Positions 42,858 through 51,349 are shown, counted from the stretch's first letter. The stretch: 64,000 bases of DNA from JAWLEP01 sp964553045 (GCA_964553045.1 CAZKJG010000010.1:1-64000); one strand, 5' to 3'. The notes: generated by a model from the sequence alone, not told the origin. Numbers and translations are program-made.

Positions 42858-43384
42858 ACCCGGCGGACCGTGTTCCCGTCATCGTCGGCGGGAAAGGCCG
42901 GATCGGGCTCCCAGTTTCCATCGATGTTGTAGCGATAGACCACCGTTCTCCCCTCCTGCAGCCTTGTCTCGGCCACCCAGCTTCCGTCGGGCAGCCTCTG
43001 CATGGGGGTGGCGTCCTCGCTCCAGCCGTTGAAATCCCCTACCACCGACACGTGCTCGGCATCGGCCGCGCCCAGGCAGAGGAAGCTCACGTCCACTCTG
43101 GGGGCAAGGCTCTCCTGGATTCTGTCCTTCAGGCGGTCGTAGGCTCGAAAGGACGGCCGGACCTTGGGCGGTATGCGGATCAGACCGCTGCCTCTGGGGT
43201 CCCGGGCTCGCCGGGAACGGCCCCTGCGGGTCTCGAAGCAGCCGAAGCCTCTGAGGAATACGCTGTCACCCTCGCAGAGCGTCTCCGTTACGACGTCGAG
43301 TGCGGCATCCAGCACCGACCTTGCTTCCCGCTGCGTAAGTCCGGTTCTGTCGGCAACCTCCCGAGCCAGCTCGTCCCTGGTCAT
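42854..43384 (-). CDS. HU-family DNA-binding domain fused to a CBM48-like domain
   Basis: Residues 1-90 are an HU/IHF module: TRDELAREVADRTGLTQREA, DVVTETLCEGDSVFLRGFGC and FETRRGRSRRARDPR, with IRIPPKVRPSFRA as the arm-return strand. Residues about 98-176 form a CBM48/AMPK-beta-like carbohydrate-binding domain: VSVVGDFNGWSEDATPMQRL, GSWVAETRLQEGRTVVYRYN and IDGNWEPDPAFPADDDG. HU proteins normally stop near 90 residues, and CBM48 is normally on glycogen enzymes, so the fusion is unusual. It is the first gene behind a good promoter, ahead of ftsK, so a nucleoid or regulatory role is likely; glycan binding is untested. Confidence 0.85.
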   Translation of the reverse strand: MTRDELAREVADRTGLTQREARSVLDAALDVVTETLCEGDSVFLRGFGCFETRRGRSRRARDPRGSGLIRIPPKVRPSFRAYDRLKDRIQESLAPRVDVSFLCLGAADAEHVSVVGDFNGWSEDATPMQRLPDGSWVAETRLQEGRTVVYRYNIDGNWEPDPAFPADDDGNTVRRV

Positions 43385-43474
43385 CGCTTCCCCCCATGCA
43401 GCCCGGAAACAGCCGCCGAACGCTCCCCGTATCTTTCCATTGCAACACCGGTTGTCTATGGACAGCCAGTGGAC

Positions 43475-43503
43475 TCAATAAGTGCGGCGGCCGGCGAGGT
43501 CAA
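43475..43503 (-). promoter_or_regulatory. Promoter of the HU-CBM48-ftsK operon
   Basis: On the minus strand TTGACC (43503-43498), 17 bases and TATTGA (43480-43475) fit sigma-70 spacing. The leader to ATG 43384 is about 85 bases and shows no clear riboswitch or hairpin. Confidence 0.55.
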
Positions 43504-43586
43504 GTACGGAAGTGTCCGCGGAGGCTCCGGGAACGGTATATTGCAGGCCGAAGGGAATTCCCGGACCGACCCGGACGGAGGTGGAT

Positions 43587-44078
43587 ATGAGGATTGCCAT
43601 CGCCGGCCCTCCATTCTCCGGCAAGACCGCAGTGAGCAGGAGGCTGGCCGAGAGGCTCGAGCTGGACCTTGTCGACCTCGACGCCGAGGTGGAGCGGGCC
43701 TCGGGGCTCTGCATACCCGATATCTTCCGCAGCCTGGGGGAAAAGGGGTTCAGAGAGCTGGAGGCAAAGGCGCTGCGCAGGACGCTTCGAAGGGACGGCC
43801 TTGTTCTCGCGCTGGGCGGCGGAGCGCTGCTGGACGACAGGGGGCGCGGAGATGTGCTCCGACTGTGTACCGTGTTCACGCTGTGGGCTGGCCCCGAAGA
43901 GCTGCTGGCCCGGTCGAGCGAGGGCGGCCGCCCCCTGGCGGCCAGCCCTGCGGAGCTGCGCCGCCTGCTTTCAGCGAGAAGGGATCACTACCTCTCCCTC
44001 CCCAACCGCGTCGTCACCACCGGGATGTCGCCGGCGGAGGTGTGCGATGAGATACTCCGCAGGATACCGAGAGCCTAG
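43587..44078 (+). CDS. aroK: Shikimate kinase
   Basis: AroK phosphorylates shikimate in chorismate synthesis. It has Walker A IAGPPFSGKTAVSRRLAE, the shikimate-binding LVDLDAEVE (D-x-D motif) and FRELEAKALR segments, the ALGGGALLDD loop and the lid Arg in EGGRPLAA. The 163 residues match the family. ATG 43587 is set by GGAGGTGGAT; a TATATT at 43537-43542 may be its -10. Its TAG stop shares CTAG with the stop of the convergent radical SAM gene, whose operon carries aroE. Confidence 0.9.
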   Translation: MRIAIAGPPFSGKTAVSRRLAERLELDLVDLDAEVERASGLCIPDIFRSLGEKGFRELEAKALRRTLRRDGLVLALGGGALLDDRGRGDVLRLCTVFTLWAGPEELLARSSEGGRPLAASPAELRRLLSARRDHYLSLPNRVVTTGMSPAEVCDEILRRIPRA

Positions 44079-45085
44079 TCCTCCAGCAGGTCCGCCTCGG
44101 TGGTCTCGGAAAGACCCGCTGCGGCCATGGTGTCCCTGGCATGCCGAAGGCCCACGTAGAAGCGGTCGGTATAGAGCTCGTAGTCGTCCCTGATCCTGGA
44201 GGGCGTCATGTTCACGGTTATCACGTTAGCGCCCGCCTCGAAGCAGCCCAGCTGCCCTCCGTCCTTCAGCCTCTCGAAGGTGCTGGTGGCCGGTATCAGA
44301 GGGGTCTTCAGATACAGCCTCATGGCCGCGACGAAACGCAGTCCCAGCTCCACGTTCCCGGGTGGATGCCGGGACAGGGGCGTGCCCGCTGCGGGCATGA
44401 ACAGGGCCACGCTGGACATCTCCGGTTCCAGCTCGCCCATGAGGAGGAGGTCCTCCACAAGGGTGTCGACCGTCTGGCCGGGCAGGCCGAGCAGGGCTCC
44501 CGAACCGATGTGGAAGCCGTGCTCCCGCAGAGCGTGCAGCCAGCGTATCCTGTCCTCGAGGGTCTGCCCGGGCTTCATCTGCGAGAACAGGTCCGGGTCC
44601 GCCGTCTCGTGCTTGAGGATGAACTTTCGGGCGCCGGCCCGGTACCATTTGTCGAGGTCGGACTCCTCGTGGATTCCCACGCACAGGAGCACGGCCATGC
44701 CCATGCGGTGAATGCGCCCGATGACGTCCTCCAGCCAGCCCGCGCTGTAATCCTCGCTCTCGGCCGCCTGCAGGAAGAAGGTCCTTATGCCATTGTCCAG
44801 GGCCCTCTGCGCCGTCTCCACCACCTCGTCGGCGGTGAGACGGAAGCGTTTCTTTGCGGTGTTCTCCACCCGCATGCCGCAGTACAGGCAGCTGCAGCGA
44901 CAGCTGTTGGCGAACTCCACCACCCCTCGAATGAATGCCCGGCGGCCGAAGACCCGGTCCCGGACCCTTCTGGCCGCGGCGTACGCGCTCCTGGCCTCCT
45001 CCTCGTCGCAGGTAAGCAGGGCCCTCAGGTCATCCCTGTCGAATCCGCCTTCCAGCCGCCGCTTCAGCCAGGTCTCGTCTATCAT
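44075..45085 (-). CDS. Radical SAM enzyme of the HydE/PylB/BioB-like group
   Basis: The 336-residue enzyme has a radical SAM cluster in VEFANSCRCSCLYCGMRVEN (CxxxCxxC), the N-terminal helix block, and EHGFHIGSGALLGLPGQTVD, FMPAAGTPLSRHPPGN and FEAGANVITVNMTPS, all close to HydE-type proteins. HydE matures [FeFe]-hydrogenase, and PylB rearranges lysine in pyrrolysine synthesis. Neither hydrogenase nor pyl genes are visible, and TAG is used freely as a stop, so the substrate is open. ATG 45085 overlaps the aroE stop (ATGA), which ties it to that gene. Confidence 0.8.
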   Translation of the reverse strand: MIDETWLKRRLEGGFDRDDLRALLTCDEEEARSAYAAARRVRDRVFGRRAFIRGVVEFANSCRCSCLYCGMRVENTAKKRFRLTADEVVETAQRALDNGIRTFFLQAAESEDYSAGWLEDVIGRIHRMGMAVLLCVGIHEESDLDKWYRAGARKFILKHETADPDLFSQMKPGQTLEDRIRWLHALREHGFHIGSGALLGLPGQTVDTLVEDLLLMGELEPEMSSVALFMPAAGTPLSRHPPGNVELGLRFVAAMRLYLKTPLIPATSTFERLKDGGQLGCFEAGANVITVNMTPSRIRDDYELYTDRFYVGLRHARDTMAAAGLSETTEADLLED

Positions 45086-45903
45086 GTGCTGCGGCCCCTC
45101 TCCTTGTCTTCGCTTGCCAGCGCGGCCCTCACGGCCGTCTCCGCCCCGCCGGTATCCGGTCTTCTTCCCGTCCATATCAGGAAGGACTCGGCGGCCTGGT
45201 GCACCAGCATCACGTCTCCGGTGAGCGTATCCAGGGCCGATTCCGCCGCCCTGCTCCTCCACTCCCATCGGGGGGAGTAGTTCAGGTCCAGAAGAACCTT
45301 GCCCGCCAGCGCCTCCGGGGGTACGGGCATGGGGTCATCCGGCCTCCATCCGAGGGGAGTCGCATTCACCAGGGTGCCCCCCTCGCTATCCATATAGCCC
45401 TCCAGACGTCCCAGGGGAAGAGCCCCGCCCGGCCCGTCGTAGGCTTCCGGCCGGCGGCAGAACAGAAAGAACTCCCGACGGGCCTGCAGACAGAAGGCGG
45501 CGACGGCCCTGGCCCCCCCGCCGCACCCGGCCACCAGAAAGGGGTCGGAGGCGCCGGTTCGCGACACCATGGCCTCAAAGCCGGCGATGTCGGTGTTGTG
45601 GCCCTCCCAGCCACTGTCCGAGCGCGTGAGGGTGTTCGTCGCGCCGGCCCGCCGGGCCGTCGGGGCCAGAGCCGAACAGGCATGCAGGGCCGCAAGCTTG
45701 CAGGGAGCCGTTACGTTGAGCCCGTCCATTCCGTGCATCCACAGCCGCCGCAGGGCTACCCCGGCTCGGTCGGGGTGAACGGCAATGGCTTTGTAGGAAC
45801 CCTCAATTCGCTGGCTCCGCATGAAGATACGATGGATCATGGGGGACAGGGAATGTTCGACCGGCCATCCCACAAGCCCCAGCCGCAGGGCCGGCCTATC
45901 CAT
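45082..45903 (-). CDS. aroE: Shikimate dehydrogenase
   Basis: AroE reduces 3-dehydroshikimate. It shows LVGWPVEHSLSPMIHRIFM at the start, the catalytic Lys in GLNVTAPCKLAALHAC, GHNTDIAGFEAMV, the nucleotide loop LVAGCGGGARAVAAF, VNATPLGWRPD and the closing VHQAAESFLIWTG. The APCK in place of the common VPHK/IPHK keeps the lysine. The 273 residues match the family. It is sandwiched between two radical SAM genes with overlaps of four and eight bases. Confidence 0.9.
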   Translation of the reverse strand: MDRPALRLGLVGWPVEHSLSPMIHRIFMRSQRIEGSYKAIAVHPDRAGVALRRLWMHGMDGLNVTAPCKLAALHACSALAPTARRAGATNTLTRSDSGWEGHNTDIAGFEAMVSRTGASDPFLVAGCGGGARAVAAFCLQARREFFLFCRRPEAYDGPGGALPLGRLEGYMDSEGGTLVNATPLGWRPDDPMPVPPEALAGKVLLDLNYSPRWEWRSRAAESALDTLTGDVMLVHQAAESFLIWTGRRPDTGGAETAVRAALASEDKERGRST

Positions 45904-47149
45904 GGCGCCTTCTCCTCATCCACTGCCACAGCCTGTAGAGGAGGTCCGCCGCGCCGCGGGACCTTCGAAAGACCGGGCGGTAGAAGTCGCAGCCCTCCGG
46001 CACCCGGCCGGAGCCTGTCATGTCCTCCGCCATGGGGGAGTGGGCGTAGACCCTTATCGTGCCGATGTGAACCACCGTCCGGCTCCACCCCAGCCAGAGC
46101 CGGGCCCAGACCATGAAGGCCATCTTGGCCAGCAGGGACGCCAGGCCCTCCTCCCCGGGGTTTCCCTGGAAAAGATTCACGGTGACCGTCATCCCCAGAG
46201 CCCTGGCCCTGCGAACCGCCCGCACCGTCTCCCGGAAGCTCCCCCTCTTGCCCAGCATCCGCAGCCCCCGCCGCGTCAGGGCGTCGGGGGAGAAGTCCAC
46301 CTTGTCGCAGCCCGTCCCCCTCATCAGCTCCAGGTCCTCGCCGGAGACATCCGTATCCAGCCAGGCACTCCACCGCAGGCCGGTGCCCGAGGATTCCAGG
46401 GCCCGCAGCAGGCGGCGCATGTAGCCGGCGGGGTGGTTGAACACCGAGTCCACGAAGGAGAAGCTCCCGGCTCCGAGGTCAACGAGCCTCTTCACGTCGT
46501 TCACCACGTCTTCCACAGGCCTCATTCGAAAGCTGCGGCCTCCCAGGTAACCGTAGGTGCAGTAGCGGCATTCGAAGGGGCATCCCCGCCGGCTCTGCAC
46601 GCCCACGGAGTAGTCCATGGAATACAGCGACAGGTCGAGGATGCCGTAGCGGGGGCTGGCAATGTCGTCCAGGCGGGCTCGCGTTCCGTCGATGAGCCTG
46701 TCCCCGTTGGAATACGAGGCCGGCAGCTCGCCCCTCTCCAGCTTCGCCAGAAGCGTGGGAAGAACGGCCTCGGCCTCCCCCACCACGCCCAGATCTATGC
46801 GGGAATGCGCCGACAGGATCCGCCGCGGGTAGATGGAGAAGCCCGAACCGCCCACCAGCACCGTCCCGTCGTATTCCTCCAGCCAATCCATGAGCAGGGT
46901 GAAGGGGGTGACGTACGAGTGGGTCACCGGATAGGCGCTGTCGTCTATGTTGCGCAGGGAAACGGCCACCGCCCGGGGCCGCAGAGAAGCGAGCTTTCTC
47001 TCCAGAGCCTCTTTCGGCCGGGGCTCGGCGGCCAGGTCCAGCGCCTCCACGGCATGGCCATCCAGCTGTCCCGCCAGGAAGGCCAGCCCCAGCGGAAATA
47101 TCTCCGGTTCTTCCCTGCCTGTGGGTGACTGCAGCAGCAGAACTCGCAT
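45896..47149 (-). CDS. B12-binding-domain radical SAM protein
   Basis: Residues 1-130 resemble a cobalamin-binding Rossmann domain (MRVLLLQSPTGREEPEIFPL; GTVLVGGSGFSIYPRRIL), though the classical D-x-H-x-x-G is not visible. The radical SAM core follows with QSRRGCPFECRYCTYGYLGG (CxxxCxxC) and FSFVDSVFNHPAGYMRRLLR. The C-terminal about 100 residues include a hydrophobic patch (KMAFMVWARLWLGW). Such enzymes methylate or rearrange unreactive carbons; the substrate is unknown. It is first in the operon with aroE. ATG 47149 follows AGGCAGGCG. A divergent -10 overlaps that of the next gene. Confidence 0.78.
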   Translation of the reverse strand: MRVLLLQSPTGREEPEIFPLGLAFLAGQLDGHAVEALDLAAEPRPKEALERKLASLRPRAVAVSLRNIDDSAYPVTHSYVTPFTLLMDWLEEYDGTVLVGGSGFSIYPRRILSAHSRIDLGVVGEAEAVLPTLLAKLERGELPASYSNGDRLIDGTRARLDDIASPRYGILDLSLYSMDYSVGVQSRRGCPFECRYCTYGYLGGRSFRMRPVEDVVNDVKRLVDLGAGSFSFVDSVFNHPAGYMRRLLRALESSGTGLRWSAWLDTDVSGEDLELMRGTGCDKVDFSPDALTRRGLRMLGKRGSFRETVRAVRRARALGMTVTVNLFQGNPGEEGLASLLAKMAFMVWARLWLGWSRTVVHIGTIRVYAHSPMAEDMTGSGRVPEGCDFYRPVFRRSRGAADLLYRLWQWMRRRRHG

Positions 47150-47216
47150 CGCCTGCCTCTCGGGGAGCTCGGGCCGGGAGATCGGTCGCCGTCCCTTCTG
47201 TGCGTTCCAGTCGCTA

Positions 47217-47224
47217 AGTATAAT
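47217..47224. promoter_or_regulatory. Overlapping divergent -10 boxes
   Basis: On the plus strand TATAAT (47219-47224) lies seven bases before ATG 47232. On the minus strand TATACT (47222-47217) lies about 70 bases before the radical SAM start. They share four bases, so only one direction could be open at a time. -35 boxes are poor in both directions. Confidence 0.45.
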
Positions 47225-47231
47225 GGGCATC

Positions 47232-48224
47232 ATGCTGCATAGGTACATGCTCTCGGCAATGCTCAGCCTGCTGATGGCCACCGGCCCCGCCGGAGGTCGT
47301 CGGCCCTCCCTGGACACCCTGGCTGCTGCCATAATGGAGACCGGCCGACTGCCCCGCGGGGCCGAGCTCCTGCTGCTGGGCGCCGCCTCCGGCTGGACCG
47401 GGACCCTCACGGGCGTCCGCGTGGGCGGTCCGGGACTCGATGCTCCCTCCGGCCAGGCCTCCTGGGGAATGTGCAAAAGCGGGGACGTGACGGTAATCGT
47501 CACGGGTTCGCCCCCCCGGGTGGAACTGGCCGGCGCCGCCGCGGCCGGCCCGGTGATCGGACGGGAGGAGATCGCGGTCACCGGCCTGGAGAGGCTGGGG
47601 GAGCCTGTGATAACGCTTCTCCATCCGGACCTGACGGTTGACACCCTGGTGCCGGACAGCTCCGGCCGGACCGTGATGGATCTGGACGATGGGGGCGTAC
47701 ACTGGCTGGAGATAACCAGCAGCGAAGAAGGCGGCCCCACCGTGGTCAGCCTGCTTCCCCTGGTGAGGGGGCAGTCGCTGCGGGAGGCTCTGGAGGAGCT
47801 CCGCCGTTCCGGCGGGCCCGAGGTCTTCGAGGCCGAAGACGTGCTGGATGAGATCAACCGGCTGCGCGGCGGGCGCGGCCGCGGGCCGCTGCGAGAGGAC
47901 GAAGGTCTCGAGCAGATGGCCCGGGCCAGGGCCGTGGCGCTTGCGGAGAGCGGCAAGCTCCGGCACCTTACACCGGAAGGCACCGGCCTCGCGGAGATGA
48001 TGAGGGGCAGGGACCTGGCCTACGCGGAGAACATCGCCAGCGGATCGGGCTACTCGGAGGCCTGGTGGATGATCCTCATCAGCCCCACCCACATTGCCAG
48101 CTGCCTGTCGCCCCGATTCGAGAGGGTGGGCATATCCTCGGCGATGGCGGCGGACTCGTCGGGCTGGCAGCTGATCATGGTGCAGGTATTCGCAAGCGAA
48201 GAAACCGGGTGGGAGGGATCATGA
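47232..48224 (+). CDS. Secreted CAP/SCP-domain protein
   Basis: A signal sequence (RYMLSAMLSLLMATGPAGG) precedes about 190 residues with no recognised fold (beta-rich: SGDVTVIVTGSPPRVELAGA; TVMDLDDGGVHWLEITS). The C-terminal about 115 residues are a bacterial CAP/SCP domain: DVLDEINRLRGGRGRGPLRE, LEQMARARAVALAESGKLRH, DLAYAENIASGSGYSEAWW and SPTHIASCLSPRFERVGI. The CAP His is in SPTHIA. Bacterial CAP proteins act outside the membrane, often with unknown ligands. Starts at 47223, 47232 and 47247 are all possible. The consensus -10 just upstream suggests a very short or absent leader. It overlaps the next gene (ATGA). Confidence 0.75.
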   Translation: MLHRYMLSAMLSLLMATGPAGGRRPSLDTLAAAIMETGRLPRGAELLLLGAASGWTGTLTGVRVGGPGLDAPSGQASWGMCKSGDVTVIVTGSPPRVELAGAAAAGPVIGREEIAVTGLERLGEPVITLLHPDLTVDTLVPDSSGRTVMDLDDGGVHWLEITSSEEGGPTVVSLLPLVRGQSLREALEELRRSGGPEVFEAEDVLDEINRLRGGRGRGPLREDEGLEQMARARAVALAESGKLRHLTPEGTGLAEMMRGRDLAYAENIASGSGYSEAWWMILISPTHIASCLSPRFERVGISSAMAADSSGWQLIMVQVFASEETGWEGS

Positions 48225-49777
48225 TCTTTCCCGATCCCTGTCCGGCCATAGCCGCGGTATCGGTGGCCCTGATGGGAATCACCGGCGCCATGACCCTTGA
48301 CGTCTTCGCGAAGCGCCGAGTCTCGTTTCTGCCCATACCCTCGTACTGCCTCGCCTACATATGTGCCCCCGCGGGTTACTTCGGAATGCTGGCGTCCGGG
48401 TTGATACTGGCGGGGGCGCTCGTAGTGCTTCTGGAGGGCTCGCTCACCAGATCCCGGTATCCCCTGCGGGAGGCTGCCATGTCGGCCGCCGCCCCCCTGG
48501 GGACGGTCCTGTTCCCTGCCGATCCGCCGGCCGCCCTGATAGTCGCAGGCTTCGTGGCGGCCCTGGCTGGAGCGGCCGCCGAGGCCCGACTCGGATGGGT
48601 GGAGGCCTGCAAGGTATTCGTCACACTCTCTCTGTCCTACGGAGCCATGGCCCTGACCCTGCCCGTCTTCATGTCTACCATGGTCTTCGTTCCGGATATT
48701 GGAGGCCTGCCGGTAGCCGTCACCCTGGTATCGCTCACCGTCATCATCTGGCGCCGGCAGAGGGCAACGGAGATCAACCGCGCTCGCATGGACCGTCTGC
48801 AGAGACTGAGCCTGCTCTCCGACAGGCTGCTGTCCTCGGAGAACGTAGCCGAGTACATCGGGGGACTGGTGGAGTTCCTTCCGCACGGCGTCTCCGCGGA
48901 TGAGATCAGGATCGTCAGCAGGATACCCGAGGGTGAGGGCTGGATCGCCTGGGACGCCGACCGGGTTAGGACAATAGAGGACGGGGAAATCGATCCTCCC
49001 ACGGGTAAGAGCCCCGCTCTGCGGCACACCGATGGCGGCGTGCTGATGTCACTGGACCCGCAGTGCGAGCTGCTTCTGGAATGCGGCGGCGCCTGCTCTG
49101 AGGCATTGGAGTCGCTGGACCCCGATACCCGCCGCAGCCTGGGGCACGTGCTCTTTCACACCTGGCAGGTTATGGGCCATTCCACGCACCAGGAGGAGGC
49201 CTTTCTGGCCGCCGCCATGATGCTGGCGCGACTGGCGGACGCGAAGGATACCTACACCCACGGACATTCGCTTCGCGTGGCCCGCATCGCCACCTCCCTG
49301 GGGGAGATGTTCGGCCTGGAGGGCGACTCCCTTCGACTGCTGCGGGTGAGCGCGCTGTTGCACGACATCGGCAAGATCGCCATACCGGAGGAGATACTGA
49401 CAAAGCGGGGGCTGCTGACCCGTGAGGAAAGGCGGATAATCGAAAGACATCCCGAGGAGGGGGCCGACATCGTATCCAACCTCACCGGCTACGAGGAGGT
49501 GTCCAGAATAGTGAGAAGCCACCACGAGCGGCTGGATGGCTCCGGATACCCCGACGGCCTCAAGGGAACGGGCATACCGTTCATGGCGAGGCTGGTGGCC
49601 GTGGCCGACACCTTCGACGCCATCACCAGCACCCGCAGCTACCACAGCGACACCGACTTCCGAACCGCCCTCGACACCATAACCGTTGGCAGCGGACAGC
49701 AGTTCGACTCCCGGGTGGTCTCCATGCTGAGGCGGGCCCTGCGGGATGTCCCGGAGGGAGGCGCGTCTCCGTGGTAG
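48221..49777 (+). CDS. Membrane HD-GYP phosphodiesterase (probably c-di-GMP)
   Basis: Six or so N-terminal helices (for example AALIVAGFVAALAGAAAEA) are followed by a GAF-like cytosolic stretch and an HD-GYP domain. Seen are THGHSLRVARIATSLGE, the HD pair at about residues 381-382 in ALLHDIGKIAIPEE, IVRSHHERLDGSGYPDGL near 435-447 and LVAVADTFDAITSTRSY. All metal ligands look intact, so it should degrade a cyclic dinucleotide, normally c-di-GMP. ATG 48221 follows GGGAGGGATC and overlaps the CAP gene stop. No GGDEF gene is in the window. Confidence 0.88.
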   Translation: MIFPDPCPAIAAVSVALMGITGAMTLDVFAKRRVSFLPIPSYCLAYICAPAGYFGMLASGLILAGALVVLLEGSLTRSRYPLREAAMSAAAPLGTVLFPADPPAALIVAGFVAALAGAAAEARLGWVEACKVFVTLSLSYGAMALTLPVFMSTMVFVPDIGGLPVAVTLVSLTVIIWRRQRATEINRARMDRLQRLSLLSDRLLSSENVAEYIGGLVEFLPHGVSADEIRIVSRIPEGEGWIAWDADRVRTIEDGEIDPPTGKSPALRHTDGGVLMSLDPQCELLLECGGACSEALESLDPDTRRSLGHVLFHTWQVMGHSTHQEEAFLAAAMMLARLADAKDTYTHGHSLRVARIATSLGEMFGLEGDSLRLLRVSALLHDIGKIAIPEEILTKRGLLTREERRIIERHPEEGADIVSNLTGYEEVSRIVRSHHERLDGSGYPDGLKGTGIPFMARLVAVADTFDAITSTRSYHSDTDFRTALDTITVGSGQQFDSRVVSMLRRALRDVPEGGASPW

Positions 49778-51264
49778 ACCGTTCCGAGACCAGGGTGAGC
49801 TGGGCCTCCATCGCCGCCTGCCTGCTCATAGCGGCCATGGTGCCCGTGGGCAGAACCACCCTGGCGGGGATGTCATCCCTCAGTCTGCTGGCCCTTGTGT
49901 GGGCCGCTGCGGTGAGCTGCTCCGCGCTCACCTACAGCGCCAGCAGCGGCATTACGCTGAGCCTTCTCCCCTGCATCATGGCCTATCTGGCGCTCCGCAG
50001 GCCCCCCCTGGCGGTGGAGGCCGCCTTCCTGGCCGGCTGCCTGGCTGGCTACTCGGTCATGGAGATCAGACAGCGGCGGTCGGACCCCTCGCTGGCCGCC
50101 GTACTCGAGCGGTCGCTGCAGGCCTGGGCCGCGCTGCGCCTGGTGACGGCCGCCAGGAGCCTTCTGCCCGCAGGAAGCTACGGCGACTACTGGACCGTTC
50201 TCGGACTCATGGCGGCCGGAGTTGCCGCGTCGGTGATCTTCGCCCGCCACCTGATGCTGCTGTTCCGTCCGCCCCGGAAGGCCCACCTTGCGGTGATGCT
50301 GCTCCAGACCGCCGAGATGGTGGGCATACCCTTGCTCTTCACGCCCCTGCTCGTGCCGGGGAGGATAGACGGAATTGACGTCGGCGGACTCACCGCCTCC
50401 GGCTTTGTCGCTCTGATGATCGCCCAGATCTCGCTCTACCTGGTGCTCGACCGCTCCCGGCACTCCGTCGGCCGGTCCCGCTCGGCAAGCCGGGCCCTGA
50501 GCCTTCTAACCGAGCGGCTCTCCCGGGCCTCGACCCCGCTGGAGGCGGTAAGGGGGCTGGCGTCGGCTCTGAGGCGGTCGCCCGGCTACCGCTGGCTCAG
50601 GCTGGACTGGCGATCGCTTTCCCTGGTCTCGCCCCCCCACAAACGCGGCGACGCTGGAACGCCGCTGGTCTTCGGGGCCGGACCCGGCCTGGTCGCCAGG
50701 GTCGTGCCGCCCAGGGAGGGGCTGGACCATCGTCGGCTGCAGGGCCTTCTCTCGCACACCCGCACCGCCCTTGAGAACCTGGAGCTGCGTCGTTCCGCCA
50801 GCAGGGAGGCGTGGACCACCATGGAGACCATGGTCTACTCGCTCGATCGCGCCGACAGGCGACTGGCCGGCCACAGCGAAGAGGTTGCGCGGATGGCGCT
50901 GAAGCTCGGCCGCAGGCTCAAGCTGGGCTCGGCGCTGCTGGACAACCTGCGGATGGCCGCCCTGCTTCACCACATCGCACCTACCGTACTGGAGGAGCAG
51001 AAGAGCGGCGTGGGGGGATTTACCCTTCCCAGGCCCACGGTACAGACGCTGGCCCACATGACCGAGAACGTGGACGGTTCCGGCAGGCCCGACGGGCTCG
51101 CCGGAGACAGCATACCCCTTCTCTCACGCATCCTTCGCGTGGCCGACGACTACGTGACCGAGCGGGAGCGGTCCGGACCTGAGGAGGCGCTGGCGGCGCT
51201 GCGCCGACGGACCGGAAGCATTTACGACGCCTCCCTGGTCTCCATGTTGGACGGTCCGGAGTAG
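49771..51264 (+). CDS. Membrane HD-GYP-like protein with degenerate active site
   Basis: This tandem paralogue of the preceding gene starts at GTG 49771, overlapping it by seven bases. It keeps the layout (several N-terminal helices, a cytosolic linker and an HD-type domain) but has lost key residues. The HD pair is HH (about residues 400-401 in ALLHHIAPTVLEEQ), the R-x-H-H-E-R block is absent, and G-Y-P has become G-R-P in VDGSGRPDGLAGDS. H in LAGHSEEVARMALKLGRRL remains. I infer a non-catalytic partner that may bind nucleotide or dimerise with its neighbour. 497 residues. Confidence 0.8.
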   Translation: MVDRSETRVSWASIAACLLIAAMVPVGRTTLAGMSSLSLLALVWAAAVSCSALTYSASSGITLSLLPCIMAYLALRRPPLAVEAAFLAGCLAGYSVMEIRQRRSDPSLAAVLERSLQAWAALRLVTAARSLLPAGSYGDYWTVLGLMAAGVAASVIFARHLMLLFRPPRKAHLAVMLLQTAEMVGIPLLFTPLLVPGRIDGIDVGGLTASGFVALMIAQISLYLVLDRSRHSVGRSRSASRALSLLTERLSRASTPLEAVRGLASALRRSPGYRWLRLDWRSLSLVSPPHKRGDAGTPLVFGAGPGLVARVVPPREGLDHRRLQGLLSHTRTALENLELRRSASREAWTTMETMVYSLDRADRRLAGHSEEVARMALKLGRRLKLGSALLDNLRMAALLHHIAPTVLEEQKSGVGGFTLPRPTVQTLAHMTENVDGSGRPDGLAGDSIPLLSRILRVADDYVTERERSGPEEALAALRRRTGSIYDASLVSMLDGPE

Positions 51265-51315
51265 TCTCCGCCAGATCGCTGCGGCCCTGGTACACGCAGA
51301 CAGGTTCAAGGGGGG

Positions 51316-51338
51316 CAATGCTGTGGATTGGAGCATTG
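51316..51338. other. Small hairpin between convergent genes
   Basis: CAATGCT (51316-51322) and AGCATTG (51332-51338) form a 7-bp stem with a nine-base loop. There is no T-run on either side, so this is a weak terminator at best. Confidence 0.35.
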
Positions 51339-51349
51339 TCCTGTCTGGT

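Noticed and set aside
43384..43587. A tRNA or small RNA in the 200-base gap between the HU-CBM48 gene and aroK
   Set aside because: No cloverleaf or strong hairpin is visible. The gap is explained by two divergent promoter regions.
44075..45085. Calling the radical SAM gene hydE
   Set aside because: The sequence is close to HydE, but there is no hydrogenase or hydF/hydG nearby, and PylB/BioB-like relatives share these motifs. No symbol was given.
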